A DNA stretch of 64,000 nt, from positions 2,790,001 through 2,854,000 of the forward strand of contig NZ_CP155793.1 of NCBI RefSeq assembly GCF_039729145.1. The letters run 5' to 3'. This DNA is from Microbacterium sp. SY138. Lineage in GTDB: Bacteria; Actinomycetota; Actinomycetes; Actinomycetales; Microbacteriaceae. The translations under genes were made by a program, and so were the position numbers. Every line of letters begins with the position of its first letter. The stretch's first letter is position 1. A model generated the notes under the pieces. It searched no databases and was not told the origin of the DNA. It saw only the letters and a program-made list of their open reading frames with translations. Below, in pieces: positions 8,362-16,477 of this stretch.

Positions 8362-9528
8362 TCAGTTTTCCTTCTTTCCGTTTGACATGCCGGGCTTGAT
8401 GAGGACCTTGGTCCAACCCTTGGACCTGGCGTCGAAGTTCTTGTAGGCATCGGCAGCCTGGTCCAGCGAGATCTCGTGGGAGACGATCCAGGAAGGGGTC
8501 GCCTTGCCGGCCGCGATCAAGTCTCGTAGCCGGCGGTTGTACCGCTTGACCGGGGCCTGACCGCTTCCCATGGTCTGCCCCTTGAACCAATGTGTGCCGA
8601 AGTCGATGGCCGCCTTGCCCTGCTTGGCCAATTCGCCCTCGGCCCCCGGGTCCTGGGGGACGAACACGCCGACGGTGCCGATCCCTCCGGTGAAGCGGAC
8701 CGAGTTGATGAGCATGTTCAAGGTGGCGGCGGTGTCCTCGTTGCCCTGCGGATCGTGGGCCTGGTAGCCCACGCATTCGCAACCACGATCAGCTCCGAGC
8801 CCCATCGTCTCGTCCAGCACAGCCTGCACGGGGTCGACCTTGGAGTCGTCGATGGCAATCGCACCGATCTGCTCGGCCAGCGCGAGCCGGTCAGGGTGGC
8901 GATCGACCACCATCACCTTTGCTGCGCCCTTGATCATCGCGGACAGGGCGGCCATCAATCCGACCGGACCCGCCCCAGCGATCACAACGCTGTCGCCGGG
9001 GATCACGCCGGCCATCTCGGTGGCGTGGTAGCCGGTGGGGAAGATGTCAGAGAGCATGACGTAGTCGTTCTCCTTCTCCTCCGCATCCTCGCCCAGGCGC
9101 AGCGCGTTGTGGTCACCGAAAGGCACGCGGAGAAGCTCCGCTTGGCCACCGCCATAGGGACCCATGTCGGCGAACCCATAGGCCGCTCCGGCGAATGATG
9201 GTTCAGGCTGGGTGGTGAGACAGTAGTTGGTCAGGCCGCGTTCGCAGTTCTTACAGAATCCGCACGAGATGTTGAACGGGAGCACAACCCGGTCTCCGAC
9301 CCTGACCTTCTCCACGCCACTACCGACTTCGATGACCTCCCCCATGTTCTCGTGACCGAACGTCCGGCCTACTTCGAAGGAAGTCCGCCCCTCGTACATG
9401 TGGAGGTCCGAGCCGCAGATGTTCGTCGTCGTCACCCTGACCAGGACATCGGTAGGGCGCTCGATCTTCGCGTCCGGGACGTCCTTCGTGCTGACCTGAC
9501 GGGGTCCCTCGTACACCACTGCCTTCAT
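8362..9528 (-). CDS. fdhA-like: Glutathione-independent formaldehyde dehydrogenase-like zinc enzyme
   Basis: 388 residues from the ATG at 9528 with GGAG upstream. The zinc ligands follow the medium-chain pattern: NICGSDLHMYEGRT (catalytic Cys), GHENMGEVIEVG (His) and the structural lobe CGFCKNCERGLTNYC. The FPTGYHATEMAG and VAGAGPVGLMAALSA segments and the long GCECVGYQAHDPQGNE insertion are typical of FdhA and formaldehyde dismutase. It oxidises formaldehyde to formate with tightly bound NAD, or dismutates it. First gene of an operon with the DJ-1/PfpI and ABM genes, and in keeping with the RuMP genes 5 kb away. Confidence 0.87.
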   Translation of the reverse strand: MKAVVYEGPRQVSTKDVPDAKIERPTDVLVRVTTTNICGSDLHMYEGRTSFEVGRTFGHENMGEVIEVGSGVEKVRVGDRVVLPFNISCGFCKNCERGLTNYCLTTQPEPSFAGAAYGFADMGPYGGGQAELLRVPFGDHNALRLGEDAEEKENDYVMLSDIFPTGYHATEMAGVIPGDSVVIAGAGPVGLMAALSAMIKGAAKVMVVDRHPDRLALAEQIGAIAIDDSKVDPVQAVLDETMGLGADRGCECVGYQAHDPQGNEDTAATLNMLINSVRFTGGIGTVGVFVPQDPGAEGELAKQGKAAIDFGTHWFKGQTMGSGQAPVKRYNRRLRDLIAAGKATPSWIVSHEISLDQAADAYKNFDARSKGWTKVLIKPGMSNGKKEN

Positions 9529-9731
9529 GTCCACTCCGATCCGATTGTGTTGCTCGATGTTTCTTTGGCAGGGCCTCGACAACGCTGGCCCTCCGCGAGA
9601 CAGCAAACGCCCCGCCGAACGACATGTCAAGGGGCTCGCCTTGAGTTGACGTGTAGCGATCGAGCCGGGATAGTGCCCGGGTCCCGCTGCGCGGAACCCT
9701 CTCCCCCAGTCTCAGGGCATGGGGTTTTTCG

Positions 9732-9896
9732 GATCAAAAGAGCCACAGTCGACACCCGACCAGCGCCGTCGATGCCTGGGATGCCGCACTCGCGGATCGC
9801 AGCAAGGAGATGCTGAGCCGGCTGCGGGCCGAGGTTGAGCAGATTCAAGCCGAGGCTGACGCCTCGGACGACGAGGCGGACGAGCACACTAAATAG
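9732..9896 (+). pseudogene. C-terminal coding remnant ending at the SOS box
   Basis: The frame ending with TAG at 9896 has coding-like residues (VDAWDAALADRSKEML, then LRAEVEQIQAEADASDDEAD) that predict one acidic helix. No ATG or GTG in frame with a ribosome site is visible upstream, and the frame has no recognisable fold. It is probably the 3' end of a lost gene or of a small regulator whose 5' end has been replaced. The rest of the 9529-9946 gap holds the formaldehyde dehydrogenase promoter and no other gene. Confidence 0.3.
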
Positions 9897-9909
9897 AACA
9901 TCTGTTCTA
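9894..9909. promoter_or_regulatory. LexA-type SOS box
   Basis: TAGAACATCTGTTCTA is an almost perfect dyad around the GAAC-N4-GTTC core that actinobacterial and Bacillus LexA recognise (general form CGAACN4GTTCG). It is 37 bp upstream of the GTG start of the next gene, as expected for a repressor site overlapping its promoter. The following two small genes are therefore predicted to be DNA-damage inducible. Confidence 0.75.
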
Positions 9910-9946
9910 AAATCGATAACCTGGCGGTCCGCAAGGAGGATCGGCA

Positions 9947-10270
9947 GTGGGTACATCGAAGCGATACGCGTCGGCGGTCGATCGCAGGATGGATACGCGC
10001 ATCCTCGAGCGGATCGCCGCGGAGGCCGGCCCCCTGCAGTCGCTCTCGAGCGCCGAGCTGCGCTTAGACGTAGAACCGGTGACGATCGACCCGCGGCCGA
10101 AGCCTGCGAAGGCGTGGGTGCGCTTCGGCGCGACGCCGGCGCTCGTCGACGCGGAGGTCTGCCGGTGGACAGCGGATGCCTGCGCGATCAGGTTCCGCGT
10201 GGGCGAGACGGAGATGAAGGCGTGGGTGTGGGCCTCGGCGGTCACGCCGGCCTCTCCTGGAAGGCGCTGA
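9947..10270 (+). CDS. Small conserved actinobacterial protein, probably SOS-regulated
   Basis: 107 residues from a GTG at 9947 with AAGGAGG 8 bp upstream. It begins MGTSKRYASAVDRRMDTRI, has the central segment AKAWVRFGATPALVDAEVCRWTADACAIRF and ends KAWVWASAVT. The pattern of a basic N-terminus followed by a small beta-rich domain with repeated Trp/Ala-Val strands recalls short proteins I associate with damage-inducible polymerase neighbourhoods in actinobacteria. No catalytic motif is seen. It is placed by its SOS box, and a 38-residue zinc-ribbon gene follows 68 bp later. Function unknown. Confidence 0.7.
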   Translation: MGTSKRYASAVDRRMDTRILERIAAEAGPLQSLSSAELRLDVEPVTIDPRPKPAKAWVRFGATPALVDAEVCRWTADACAIRFRVGETEMKAWVWASAVTPASPGRR

Positions 10271-10338
10271 ACGTCCCTGTGGACGGTTTCTGCGGCGCCG
10301 CCGGCATCCTGGTTGCCTGGCGTCATGGATGACGACGA

Positions 10339-10455
10339 ATGGCCAGGCTTCTCCCTACCTGTGAGCGCTGCCTGGTGCAGCTGCAACCGTCGTGGAACCC
10401 GCCGACTCCCCGGGTCTGGCGGTGCCCGAATTGCGGCCTGGTGCGCGTGTTCTAG
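10339..10455 (+). CDS. 38-residue zinc-ribbon protein
   Basis: A very short gene from the ATG at 10339 to the TAG at 10455. It contains two CxxC knuckles, PTCERCLVQ and WRCPNCGLV, separated by 17 residues, the geometry of a single zinc ribbon, and ends in VRVF. No strong ribosome site precedes it, so it may be read by coupling from the upstream SOS gene. Such mini-ribbons often bind nucleic acid or a partner protein. No function can be named. Confidence 0.55.
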   Translation: MARLLPTCERCLVQLQPSWNPPTPRVWRCPNCGLVRVF

Positions 10456-10621
10456 CCGATCTGGCGCACGAAGAGGATGACTTCATCTGCCGGGATCCTC
10501 GACCGCAACTGCTCGATCGCAACGCCGGAGGACGGCGCCTCGAGCTCCACGCGCGTGGACTCGTCGACATCGCGGGGGCGGTGTGCGAGTTCCCGAGCAT
10601 GTGTTCATTCTCCCGGCACAG

Positions 10622-10659
10622 CGATGCCCCGGGCCGGGAGAGGTCGGCTCGGGGCATCG
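10622..10659. terminator. Stem-loop in a 577-bp mostly empty gap
   Basis: The arms CGATGCCCCG and CGGGGCATCG face each other across an 18-nt GC-rich loop. This could end transcription from the SOS pair (rightward) or from the small leftward gene at 10675. The arm sequence resembles the stem at 3718-3765. The surrounding gap 10456-11032 holds only the two short frames listed next. Confidence 0.5.
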
Positions 10660-10674
10660 TCAGTGTCGGGCCAG

Positions 10675-10794
10675 TTATCGTGTCGCGCGAACCTCGCAGT
10701 CCGATTCGTCCTCTGCAATGAACACACTTTCAACCGTCACGTCCCAGTGCCTGTATCGGCCCGATTCCTCGAGCTCGCGCTCGATCGTGCTCAT
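10675..10794 (-). CDS. Small acidic protein or C-terminal remnant
   Basis: Minus-strand frame ending in TAA at 10675. From the ATG at 10794 it encodes 39 residues, MSTIERELEESGRYRHW then VTVESVFIAEDESDCEVRATR. The same frame stays open and coding-like upstream to 10869 (HYGPFLPHVGSATTSF), but only non-standard or internal GTG starts are available there. So either the gene is short or its 5' end is lost. Codon use is that of a real gene. The family is not recognised. Confidence 0.4.
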   Translation of the reverse strand: MSTIERELEESGRYRHWDVTVESVFIAEDESDCEVRATR

Positions 10795-10883
10795 GAACGA
10801 GGTCGTCGCGCTGCCCACGTGGGGCAGGAACGGGCCGTAGTGAACCGCCCTCTCGTCGCCTACCGGGCACTAGGCTCGCGTTC

Positions 10884-10985
10884 ATGGGTACGATCTCATT
10901 CGCCTTCTTCGGCATCGACCGCCCCACCTTGGATAGCGACGTCCGCCGGCTCACAGCCGACACCGCGTCGCAGCTCCCGCACTGA
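10884..10985 (+). CDS. 33-codon open frame upstream of SDR gene, doubtful
   Basis: ATG at 10884 to TGA at 10985, reading MGTISFAFFGIDRPTL and ending TASQLPH. No ribosome site is obvious, and it lies 47 bp upstream of the SDR gene in the same direction. It could be a leader peptide, a remnant or chance; listed because the bias is coding-like. Confidence 0.2.
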   Translation: MGTISFAFFGIDRPTLDSDVRRLTADTASQLPH

Positions 10986-11032
10986 ACGAGCGACGCCGAC
11001 CGACGCCGCTCCCCGAGAGAAAGAAGCACACA

Positions 11033-11791
11033 ATGTCAAACTCGCTCGATGGCAAGGTCGCACTCGTCACCGGTGGTGGCGGAGGGATCGGGCGCGAGAC
11101 CGCGAAGGTCCTCGTCGACCACGGCGCACGGGTCGTCGTCGCCGACCTGTCCGAGGATGCCGGCAACGGGACGCTCGAGTACGTCGACGGCGGAGACGCC
11201 GTGGCGTTCGTCCGGGCGGACGTGACCGACCTCGCGTCGATGCAGCACCTGGTCCAGGCCACGGTGGACCGCTACGGCCGACTCGACATCGCGCACAACA
11301 ACGCCGGCATCGAGATCACCGGCCCCGACCTCGCCGACGTCACGGTGGAGCAGTTCGACAAGGTGATCGCCGTCAACCTCACCGGAGTGTTCATCAGCAT
11401 GAAGGCCGAGATCCCGCAGATGCTGGCGCAGGGCGGCGGATCCATCATCAACACCGCCTCGTCCCTCGGGCAGGCCGCCATCGCCCACCAGTCCGCCTAC
11501 GTCACGTCGAAGCACGGCGTCATCGGCCTCACCCGAGCCGCCGCGGTGGAGTACTCCGACAAAGGCATCCGCGTGAACGCAGTGCTGCCCGGGGTGATCC
11601 AGACGCCAATGATAGACGCGCTGGAGGAGACCTACCCCGGCTTCAAGGACGCGCTGCTGACGAAGCACCCGATCGGCCGACTCGGCACGCCGCACGACGT
11701 CGCCGAGATGGTCGCGTGGCTCGGTTCCGACGCGGCCGCCTTCGCGACCGGCTCGCAGTTCGCCGTCGACGGCGGGTACCTCGCGATTTAG
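11033..11791 (+). CDS. Short-chain dehydrogenase/reductase (classical SDR)
   Basis: 252 residues, the usual length of classical SDRs. The cofactor loop is TGGGGGIGRE (TGxxxGxG) near residues 14-23, VVADLS ends the second strand with Asp (favouring NAD), NNAG is at about 90, and the catalytic set is Ser (NTASSLGQ) with YVTSK near 155-159. It ends FAVDGGYLAI, typical of the glucose-1-dehydrogenase-like subfamily. Cytosolic oxidoreductase; substrate unknown. The ATG at 11033 follows GAGAAAGAAG. It is convergent with the truncated second SDR across a strong terminator. Confidence 0.9.
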   Translation: MSNSLDGKVALVTGGGGGIGRETAKVLVDHGARVVVADLSEDAGNGTLEYVDGGDAVAFVRADVTDLASMQHLVQATVDRYGRLDIAHNNAGIEITGPDLADVTVEQFDKVIAVNLTGVFISMKAEIPQMLAQGGGSIINTASSLGQAAIAHQSAYVTSKHGVIGLTRAAAVEYSDKGIRVNAVLPGVIQTPMIDALEETYPGFKDALLTKHPIGRLGTPHDVAEMVAWLGSDAAAFATGSQFAVDGGYLAI

Positions 11792-11804
11792 ACGAGGTGG
11801 CCAC

Positions 11805-11852
11805 GACGGACGGTAGGCACGGTGTCAGCTGGCACCGTGCCTCCCGTCCGTC
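11805..11852. terminator. Bidirectional terminator between two SDR genes
   Basis: A near-perfect long hairpin with arms GACGGACGGTAGGCACGGTG and CACCGTGCCTCCCGTCCGTC (one mismatch). It lies 13 bp after the rightward SDR and 24 bp before the end of the leftward SDR. Convergent position and stability make a shared terminator the natural reading. Confidence 0.8.
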
Positions 11853-11876
11853 ACCGGTCGCGCCGCGACCCGCGTG

Positions 11877-12518
11877 TCAGCCGTTCTTCGCGGCCAGTCG
11901 GTCCGTCTCGCTGTCGTTCCGCCACCCGGCGGTCGCGCCGCCGTCGACGCTGTAGTTCTGTCCGGTCACCCAAGAGGACTCGTCGGAGGCCAGGTAGAGC
12001 GCCATGTACGCGATGTCCTCGCCCGTGCCGGGGCGTTGAATGAGCGCGTTGCCGACCTGCCAGGCCTTGCCCTCCGCGTCCACCGCCTTGTCCGTCGCCG
12101 GGGTGCTGACGAAGCCAGGTGAGATCGAGTTCGCGCGGAGGCCGTAGCGGGCGCCCTCCGCAGCGAGCGACTTCGTCATCGCGATGACGCCGCCCTTCGC
12201 GGTGGTGTGCGCGACCTGGGCGAGCGGCTCGATCCCGCGCAGCGCGGAGTACGAACCGATGTTGATGAGCGAGCCGCCGCCGTCGCAGAGCAGTGGCCAC
12301 GCAGCCGTCGTCGTGTGGAAGACGAGGTCGAGCTCGACCGAAATGACGTGCCGCCACAGGTCGAAGCTCATCTGGCTGAAGGGTGCGAAGCCGAAGCCCG
12401 CCGCGTTGTTGTACATCACGTCGAGACCACCGAGCTGCTCAGCGCCGTTGCGCACCCAGTCCCCGGCGTCGGTCGGGTCGCCAAGGTCGACGGTGAACCC
12501 GGTGACGTCATGGGCGCT
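11877..12518 (-). pseudogene. Short-chain dehydrogenase/reductase, N-terminus lost to IS insertion
   Basis: About 213 codons of SDR sequence: FTVDLGDP, NNAAGF, the active-site Ser in INIGSYSALRG, SISPGFVSTP and the C-terminal NYSVDGGATAG. The first roughly 45-50 residues, including the glycine-rich cofactor loop, are missing, because homologous sequence stops at 12518 where an IS end begins. The catalytic YxxxK position reads HTTAK, so Tyr is replaced by His in a copy otherwise well kept. An internal ATG could start a 192-residue product, but without the nucleotide loop it should not work as an SDR. Confidence 0.85.
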
Positions 12519-12820
12519 TGACCCCTGATCTTGGACACGCTGATTCCAGCACGATGCTGGGGAAGCGAGAATCCAAGGGATGGCTAGGAAGAACTACACG
12601 GACGAGTTCCGGCAGCGGGCGGTGGACTTGTATGAGTCCACGCCGGGTTCGACGCTCAAGGGCATCGCCGGGGATCGGATCTCGGGATCTCTCGGGGTGC
12701 GCTGAAAGAGTGGGTCGGCAAGTTCGGCTCCGGGGTCACGGTTGCCGCTGCGTCGCCGCCGGGGGCGACGGGGCGACCGGAGTCGCAGGCGGCGAAGGTC
12801 CTCCGGTTGGAGCCGACCTC
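12519..12820 (+). mobile_element. IS3-family insertion sequence remnant (left end)
   Basis: The left terminal sequence TGACCCCTGATCTTGG starting at 12519 is typical of IS3-family elements, and an orfA-type transposase begins 61 bp inside. The element stops abruptly near 12817, where CDF-transporter sequence begins; orfB and the right end are absent. It interrupts the leftward SDR gene on one side. No target duplication can be judged because the right end is gone. Confidence 0.8.
12580..12817 (+). pseudogene. IS3-family transposase OrfA, frameshifted and truncated
   Basis: Starts MARKNYTDEFRQRAVDLYES, a standard OrfA helix-turn-helix N-terminus. At about 12665-12690 a small duplication (GGATCGGATCTCGGGATCTC) shifts the frame before the expected GISRGALKEWV, which continues in another frame. 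The last OrfA-like codons (AAKVLRLE) end at about 12815, and the leucine-zipper part is missing. Not functional. Confidence 0.8.
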
Positions 12821-13378
12821 ATGAATAAAGCCGATTGGATGACCGCGGCGGGCTCCATCGTCGGCGTCGGAGGCATCGGCTTGGGGTACTGGTGGGCCGA
12901 CTCTGCCGCAGCGACGTTCATCGCCGGCAGTATCCTCTGGGACGGACTGCGCAACACCCGCGCTGCGATCACCGACCTCATGGACACCCGCGCCACCACG
13001 TTCGATGATCACAAACCACATCCCGCGTCCGACGCTGTTCTCGAGTATCTCGAGACACTGCCGTGGGTTCGCGAGGTGGCCGTGCGCGTGCGGGACCAGG
13101 GCCAGTTCTTCCACCTGGAGGCATTCATTGTCCCCGTCGACGCCGCGATGCCCAGGTTGGTGGATCTGCGCGCGGCGCAGCAGCGATGTGAAGAGCTGGA
13201 TTGGAAGCTCATCGACGTTGTCCTCATCCTCACCACGGAGCTGCCGGATCACCTGAGCAACACGAGCGCCGGTAAAGACGAACGGCAGGCTGGTTCCGAG
13301 GTCACGTCCGAGCGCACGGTTCGAGCGTCGGGTAGTGCCCTCAAGGGGGCTGCGGCTCGCTGGCTGGCGCTCGGATAG
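12821..13378 (+). pseudogene. Cation diffusion facilitator (CDF) transporter, C-terminal part only
   Basis: 185 codons homologous to the end of CDF metal exporters. It begins NKADWMTAAGSIVGVGG, which in CDF proteins is inside the membrane domain (metal-site helix V), continues through the last TM helix (WWADSAAATFIAGSILW) and has the cytosolic dimerisation domain. The first about 120-150 residues with TM helices I-IV are absent and replaced by the IS remnant, so transport should be lost. An ATG happens to sit at the junction (12821), so a stub could be made. Confidence 0.8.
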
Positions 13379-13436
13379 CCGGACGCTACTGCGGGGCTCA
13401 ACGCGTATCGCTACTCGTCGACGAGGGCGCCGACCG

Positions 13437-14063
13437 TTACCGCAGGATCCCTTTCTGGCGTGCGGCGGAGACTGCTGCAGTGCGGGAGCTGACATCGAGC
13501 TTGGAGAAGATGTGGGCGAGATGGGACTTGACGGTCGTTTCGCTGACAAAGAGTTCATCTGCGACCTCGGTGTTCGATCGGCCTGAGGCGACAAGTTCAA
13601 GTACTTCGATTTCCCGGCTGCTGAGAGCGACCTGGGGCGCGCGCATGCGGCTGAGGAGTCGCGAGGCGATGACGGGTGCGAGGGCGCTTTCGCCGGCGGC
13701 GGCCGCGCGGACGGCCGCGGTCAGTTCGTGGGGTGGAGCGTCTTTCAGGAGGTAGCCGCTGGCTCCGGCTTCCACGGCGCTGAGGATGTCTGCATCCGAG
13801 TCATAGTTCGTCAGGACGAGCACATAAGGGGGCGCGTCGAGTGCTCGAATACGTCGGGTTGCGTCCGCACCCGTGTCCGATTGTTGGGAACCGAACTGCA
13901 GGTCCATCAGAACAACGTCTGGGTTCTCGCGTTCCGCCAGCATGACGGCGTCATCTGGTGTGGCCGCTTCGGCGACGACGTCGAAGTCCGGTTCGAGGCT
14001 GAAAAGGGCGTTCAGGCCGGCACGGACGATGGGGTGATCGTCGGCGATGACAAGCCGGATCAT
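13437..14063 (-). CDS. NarL-family response regulator
   Basis: 208 residues. The receiver domain has acidic pair DD (8-9), phospho-acceptor Asp in VVLMDLQF (about 53), a Thr/Lys end (LTNYDS, YLLKD) and an HTH at the C-terminus (LSSREIEVLELVASGRSN, then SETTVKSHLAHIFSKLDV). It is phosphorylated by the kinase encoded just upstream, whose stop codon overlaps its ATG. The pair is divergent from a FtsX/ABC operon and most likely activates that operon, as in cell-envelope stress systems of Gram-positive bacteria. Confidence 0.92.
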   Translation of the reverse strand: MIRLVIADDHPIVRAGLNALFSLEPDFDVVAEAATPDDAVMLAERENPDVVLMDLQFGSQQSDTGADATRRIRALDAPPYVLVLTNYDSDADILSAVEAGASGYLLKDAPPHELTAAVRAAAAGESALAPVIASRLLSRMRAPQVALSSREIEVLELVASGRSNTEVADELFVSETTVKSHLAHIFSKLDVSSRTAAVSAARQKGILR

Positions 14064-15244
14064 GCGAACTCCGTCAGAGAGAGGTCTACCGCCAGGGTTG
14101 TCCCCTGTCCCGGGGCGGCGTTGATGGTGAGCGTCCCACCAAGCTGTTCGACCCGCTCTGCGGTGGCCTGCAACCCGAACGAATCCGTCTTCTCGACGCT
14201 CCCCCTCTCGGGGAGATGAACGTCGAACCCGGTTCCGTTGTCCGTGACCGTGAAGTGAAGTTGGTCATTCTCGATCGCGATGGTGACAATCGCGGTCGTC
14301 GCATGGGCGTGCTGGATGACGTTGGCGATAGCTCCTTGCGTGATTCGTAGCAGAGCGGTTTGCAGGTGCATGGGAAGGGTGACGGTATCGGAGACACGCA
14401 CCTGCACGTCGAGTCCTTGGTTCGCCCATTGGGTGCGCGCGAGCCGGCGAAGCGCCCCACCGAGGGTTTGGTCGTCGAGCTGTGGCGGGGTGAGCTCGCG
14501 GATGAATCGTCGTGCTTCGGCGAGGTTTGCCGCGGCTGTTTCGCGGGCGAGGCGAATGTGTTCGATTCCGGGGCGTCCCGGGTCGGCACGTTCCGTAGCG
14601 TGCAGGAGCATCTGGATGCTGGAGAGTCCTTGCGCAAGAGTGTCGTGGATTTCGCGGGCGAGCCGGGCACGTTCTGCGAGAACCCCTGATTCATGTTCGG
14701 TCGCGGCGAGCTGTCCCCGAGTGGCGAGCAGCTCTTGGACTAGTGCTTCCCGCTGGAGGGCCTCCCGCGCGAGCGCTTGATAGCCCAACCCGATCAGTAG
14801 AGCGACACCGGCGCCGACGAATGGACCGACCACGCCGCCCACGCTCCAACCGCTATGGATGCCCAACGCGCAGATCGCGAGGATCGTCGAGACCAGAATC
14901 GCGGCTGACCCCCACCATCGTCCCAAGAGGTGAAGGAAGAGGAAAAACAGCGGGAAGACCAGGTACGCGGCATCCGCGATCAACCACAGCAACCCCAGCC
15001 ATTCGGCAGTGAGAAGCGCCAACCATCCCAGCGGCAGCAGGCCCCTCGCCTGGGTGCCTCTGGGGAGGAATGTGCCCAACGCGTACGTCGCACCGACGAT
15101 CAAAGCCAACACGATCACGAGGACGCTGGAATGGGTGGGGTCCAACACGGCACGGGCAATCACGAGCACAGTCAACGCAAAGAAGAGAACGTGCAGCCCG
15201 GTCCGCAGACCCACGAAAACGGGGGTCAACGCGGTGTGCACCAT
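14060..15244 (-). CDS. NarL-type sensor histidine kinase
   Basis: 394 residues from the ATG at 15244; an ATG at 15280 inside a palindrome would add 12 residues. About six hydrophobic segments fill residues 1-150 with almost no extracellular loop. A coiled region follows, then the HisKA_3 box RARLAREIHDTLAQGLSSIQ (His about 213) and a HATPase domain with VTDNGTGFDV and GSVEKTDSFGLQAT. Short-loop kinases of this kind often sense membrane perturbation. It is coupled by overlap to the response regulator. Confidence 0.9.
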   Translation of the reverse strand: MVHTALTPVFVGLRTGLHVLFFALTVLVIARAVLDPTHSSVLVIVLALIVGATYALGTFLPRGTQARGLLPLGWLALLTAEWLGLLWLIADAAYLVFPLFFLFLHLLGRWWGSAAILVSTILAICALGIHSGWSVGGVVGPFVGAGVALLIGLGYQALAREALQREALVQELLATRGQLAATEHESGVLAERARLAREIHDTLAQGLSSIQMLLHATERADPGRPGIEHIRLARETAAANLAEARRFIRELTPPQLDDQTLGGALRRLARTQWANQGLDVQVRVSDTVTLPMHLQTALLRITQGAIANVIQHAHATTAIVTIAIENDQLHFTVTDNGTGFDVHLPERGSVEKTDSFGLQATAERVEQLGGTLTINAAPGQGTTLAVDLSLTEFA

Positions 15245-15278
15245 GGGTGGAACTCTACGCCGCTCGCGCAGTGTGAGC

Positions 15279-15296
15279 ATCGTCCGAAAGGACGAT
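15279..15296. promoter_or_regulatory. Palindrome ATCGTCC-GAAA-GGACGAT between kinase gene and ABC operon
   Basis: A perfect 7-bp inverted repeat around GAAA in the 162-bp divergent promoter region. It covers a possible alternative start of the kinase and is 111 bp upstream of the FtsX-type gene. As DNA it could be the response-regulator operator; as RNA it would form a GAAA-tetraloop hairpin. I favour the operator. Confidence 0.45.
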
Positions 15297-15406
15297 TGGC
15301 GGCTCCGCATTCCAGTCGCGAAACGCTGTTCGGGCGGCCGATGACCCGCCGTGTGCGGAAGGCGAGAGTGGAGTAGTCGCCGTCCGGTGACAGGAAAGGC
15401 AGCCCC

Positions 15407-16477
15407 ATGTTCGTCGCTCTACGCGATCTCCGCTTTGCCCGCGGCCGGTTCATCCTCATCGGCTCCGTCGTCGCTCTTATCACCGTTCTCGTGGGATTCC
15501 TCAGCGGGCTGACGGGAGGACTTGCCACGCAGAACGTTTCCGCCATCCTGGCGCTTCCCGCTGACCGCATCGTGTTCTCCTCCCCCACAGTGGGAGACAG
15601 CGCAGCCAGCTTCTCCGACTCGACCATCACGGAACAGCAGGCGGCCGATTGGGCGGCGACGAACGATGTCACCGCGGCGCGTCCTATAGGAATCAGCCAG
15701 ACCCGCGGCGAGACGGCCACCACCCGCGCCGCGATCGCCGTGTTCGGCGTCGAACCGGGATTCGCCGCCACTGCCCCGACCACTGATGGGCAGCTGAGCC
15801 TGTCGGACCCTGCCGCGGAAGCCCTCGACGTAGCCATCGGCGATGACGTCACTATCGCCGGTGTCGCCTACACGGTCGAAACGATCGACGGAGACGGGTG
15901 GTACAGCCACACTCCTGTCGTGCAGATGACCCTTGAGGACTGGCAAGCCTACTCGGTCGCCACCGGCACCCCCGACGCCTACGCCACAGTCCTCGCCGTT
16001 AAAGGAACTCCGGACTGGGACACCGCCGACACGGCGAACAGCACCATCTCGGAGACAACCCTCGGATCGTTGACAGCGCTGAGCGCTTTCCGTTCGGAGA
16101 TCGGGTCCCTGCTTCTCATGGTCGCCATGCTGTTCGGCATCTCCGGTCTCGTCATCGGGGCCTTCTTCACCGTCTGGACCATGCAACGAAAAGGCGACGT
16201 CGCCGTCCTCAAAGCACTCGGAGCCAGCACCCGGTCCCTCATCCGGGACGCACTCGGTCAGGCACTGATCGTGCTCCTCCTCGGGATCGGAATCGGTCTC
16301 GGCATCGTCACACTGCTCGGCACCCTCGCCGGCACCGCGCTCCCATTCCTGCTGAGCCCAATCACGACCCTCCTTCCCGGGGGCATCATGATTGCCCTCG
16401 GCCTCGCCGGGGCCGCATTCGCGCTTCGATCCGTCACCTCCGCCGACCCCCTCACCGCCCTCGGGAGCAACCGATGA
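15407..16477 (+). CDS. FtsX-family ABC transporter permease
   Basis: 356 residues with the MacB/FtsX layout: TM1 at about 14-37, a large extracytoplasmic domain (about 45-225), then three TM helices (about 232-260, 285-315, 325-345). The FtsX core motif QRKGDVAVLKALGASTRSLI precedes TM3. It forms a half-exporter with the ATPase whose ATG overlaps its stop. Likely roles are efflux or removal of envelope-active compounds. Transcribed away from the two-component system, which probably regulates it. Confidence 0.9.
   Translation: MFVALRDLRFARGRFILIGSVVALITVLVGFLSGLTGGLATQNVSAILALPADRIVFSSPTVGDSAASFSDSTITEQQAADWAATNDVTAARPIGISQTRGETATTRAAIAVFGVEPGFAATAPTTDGQLSLSDPAAEALDVAIGDDVTIAGVAYTVETIDGDGWYSHTPVVQMTLEDWQAYSVATGTPDAYATVLAVKGTPDWDTADTANSTISETTLGSLTALSAFRSEIGSLLLMVAMLFGISGLVIGAFFTVWTMQRKGDVAVLKALGASTRSLIRDALGQALIVLLLGIGIGLGIVTLLGTLAGTALPFLLSPITTLLPGGIMIALGLAGAAFALRSVTSADPLTALGSNR

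Noticed and set aside
10477..11955. A 492-codon frame overlapping the first SDR
   Set aside because: Arg-rich low-complexity translation in the wrong frame of a complete classical SDR.
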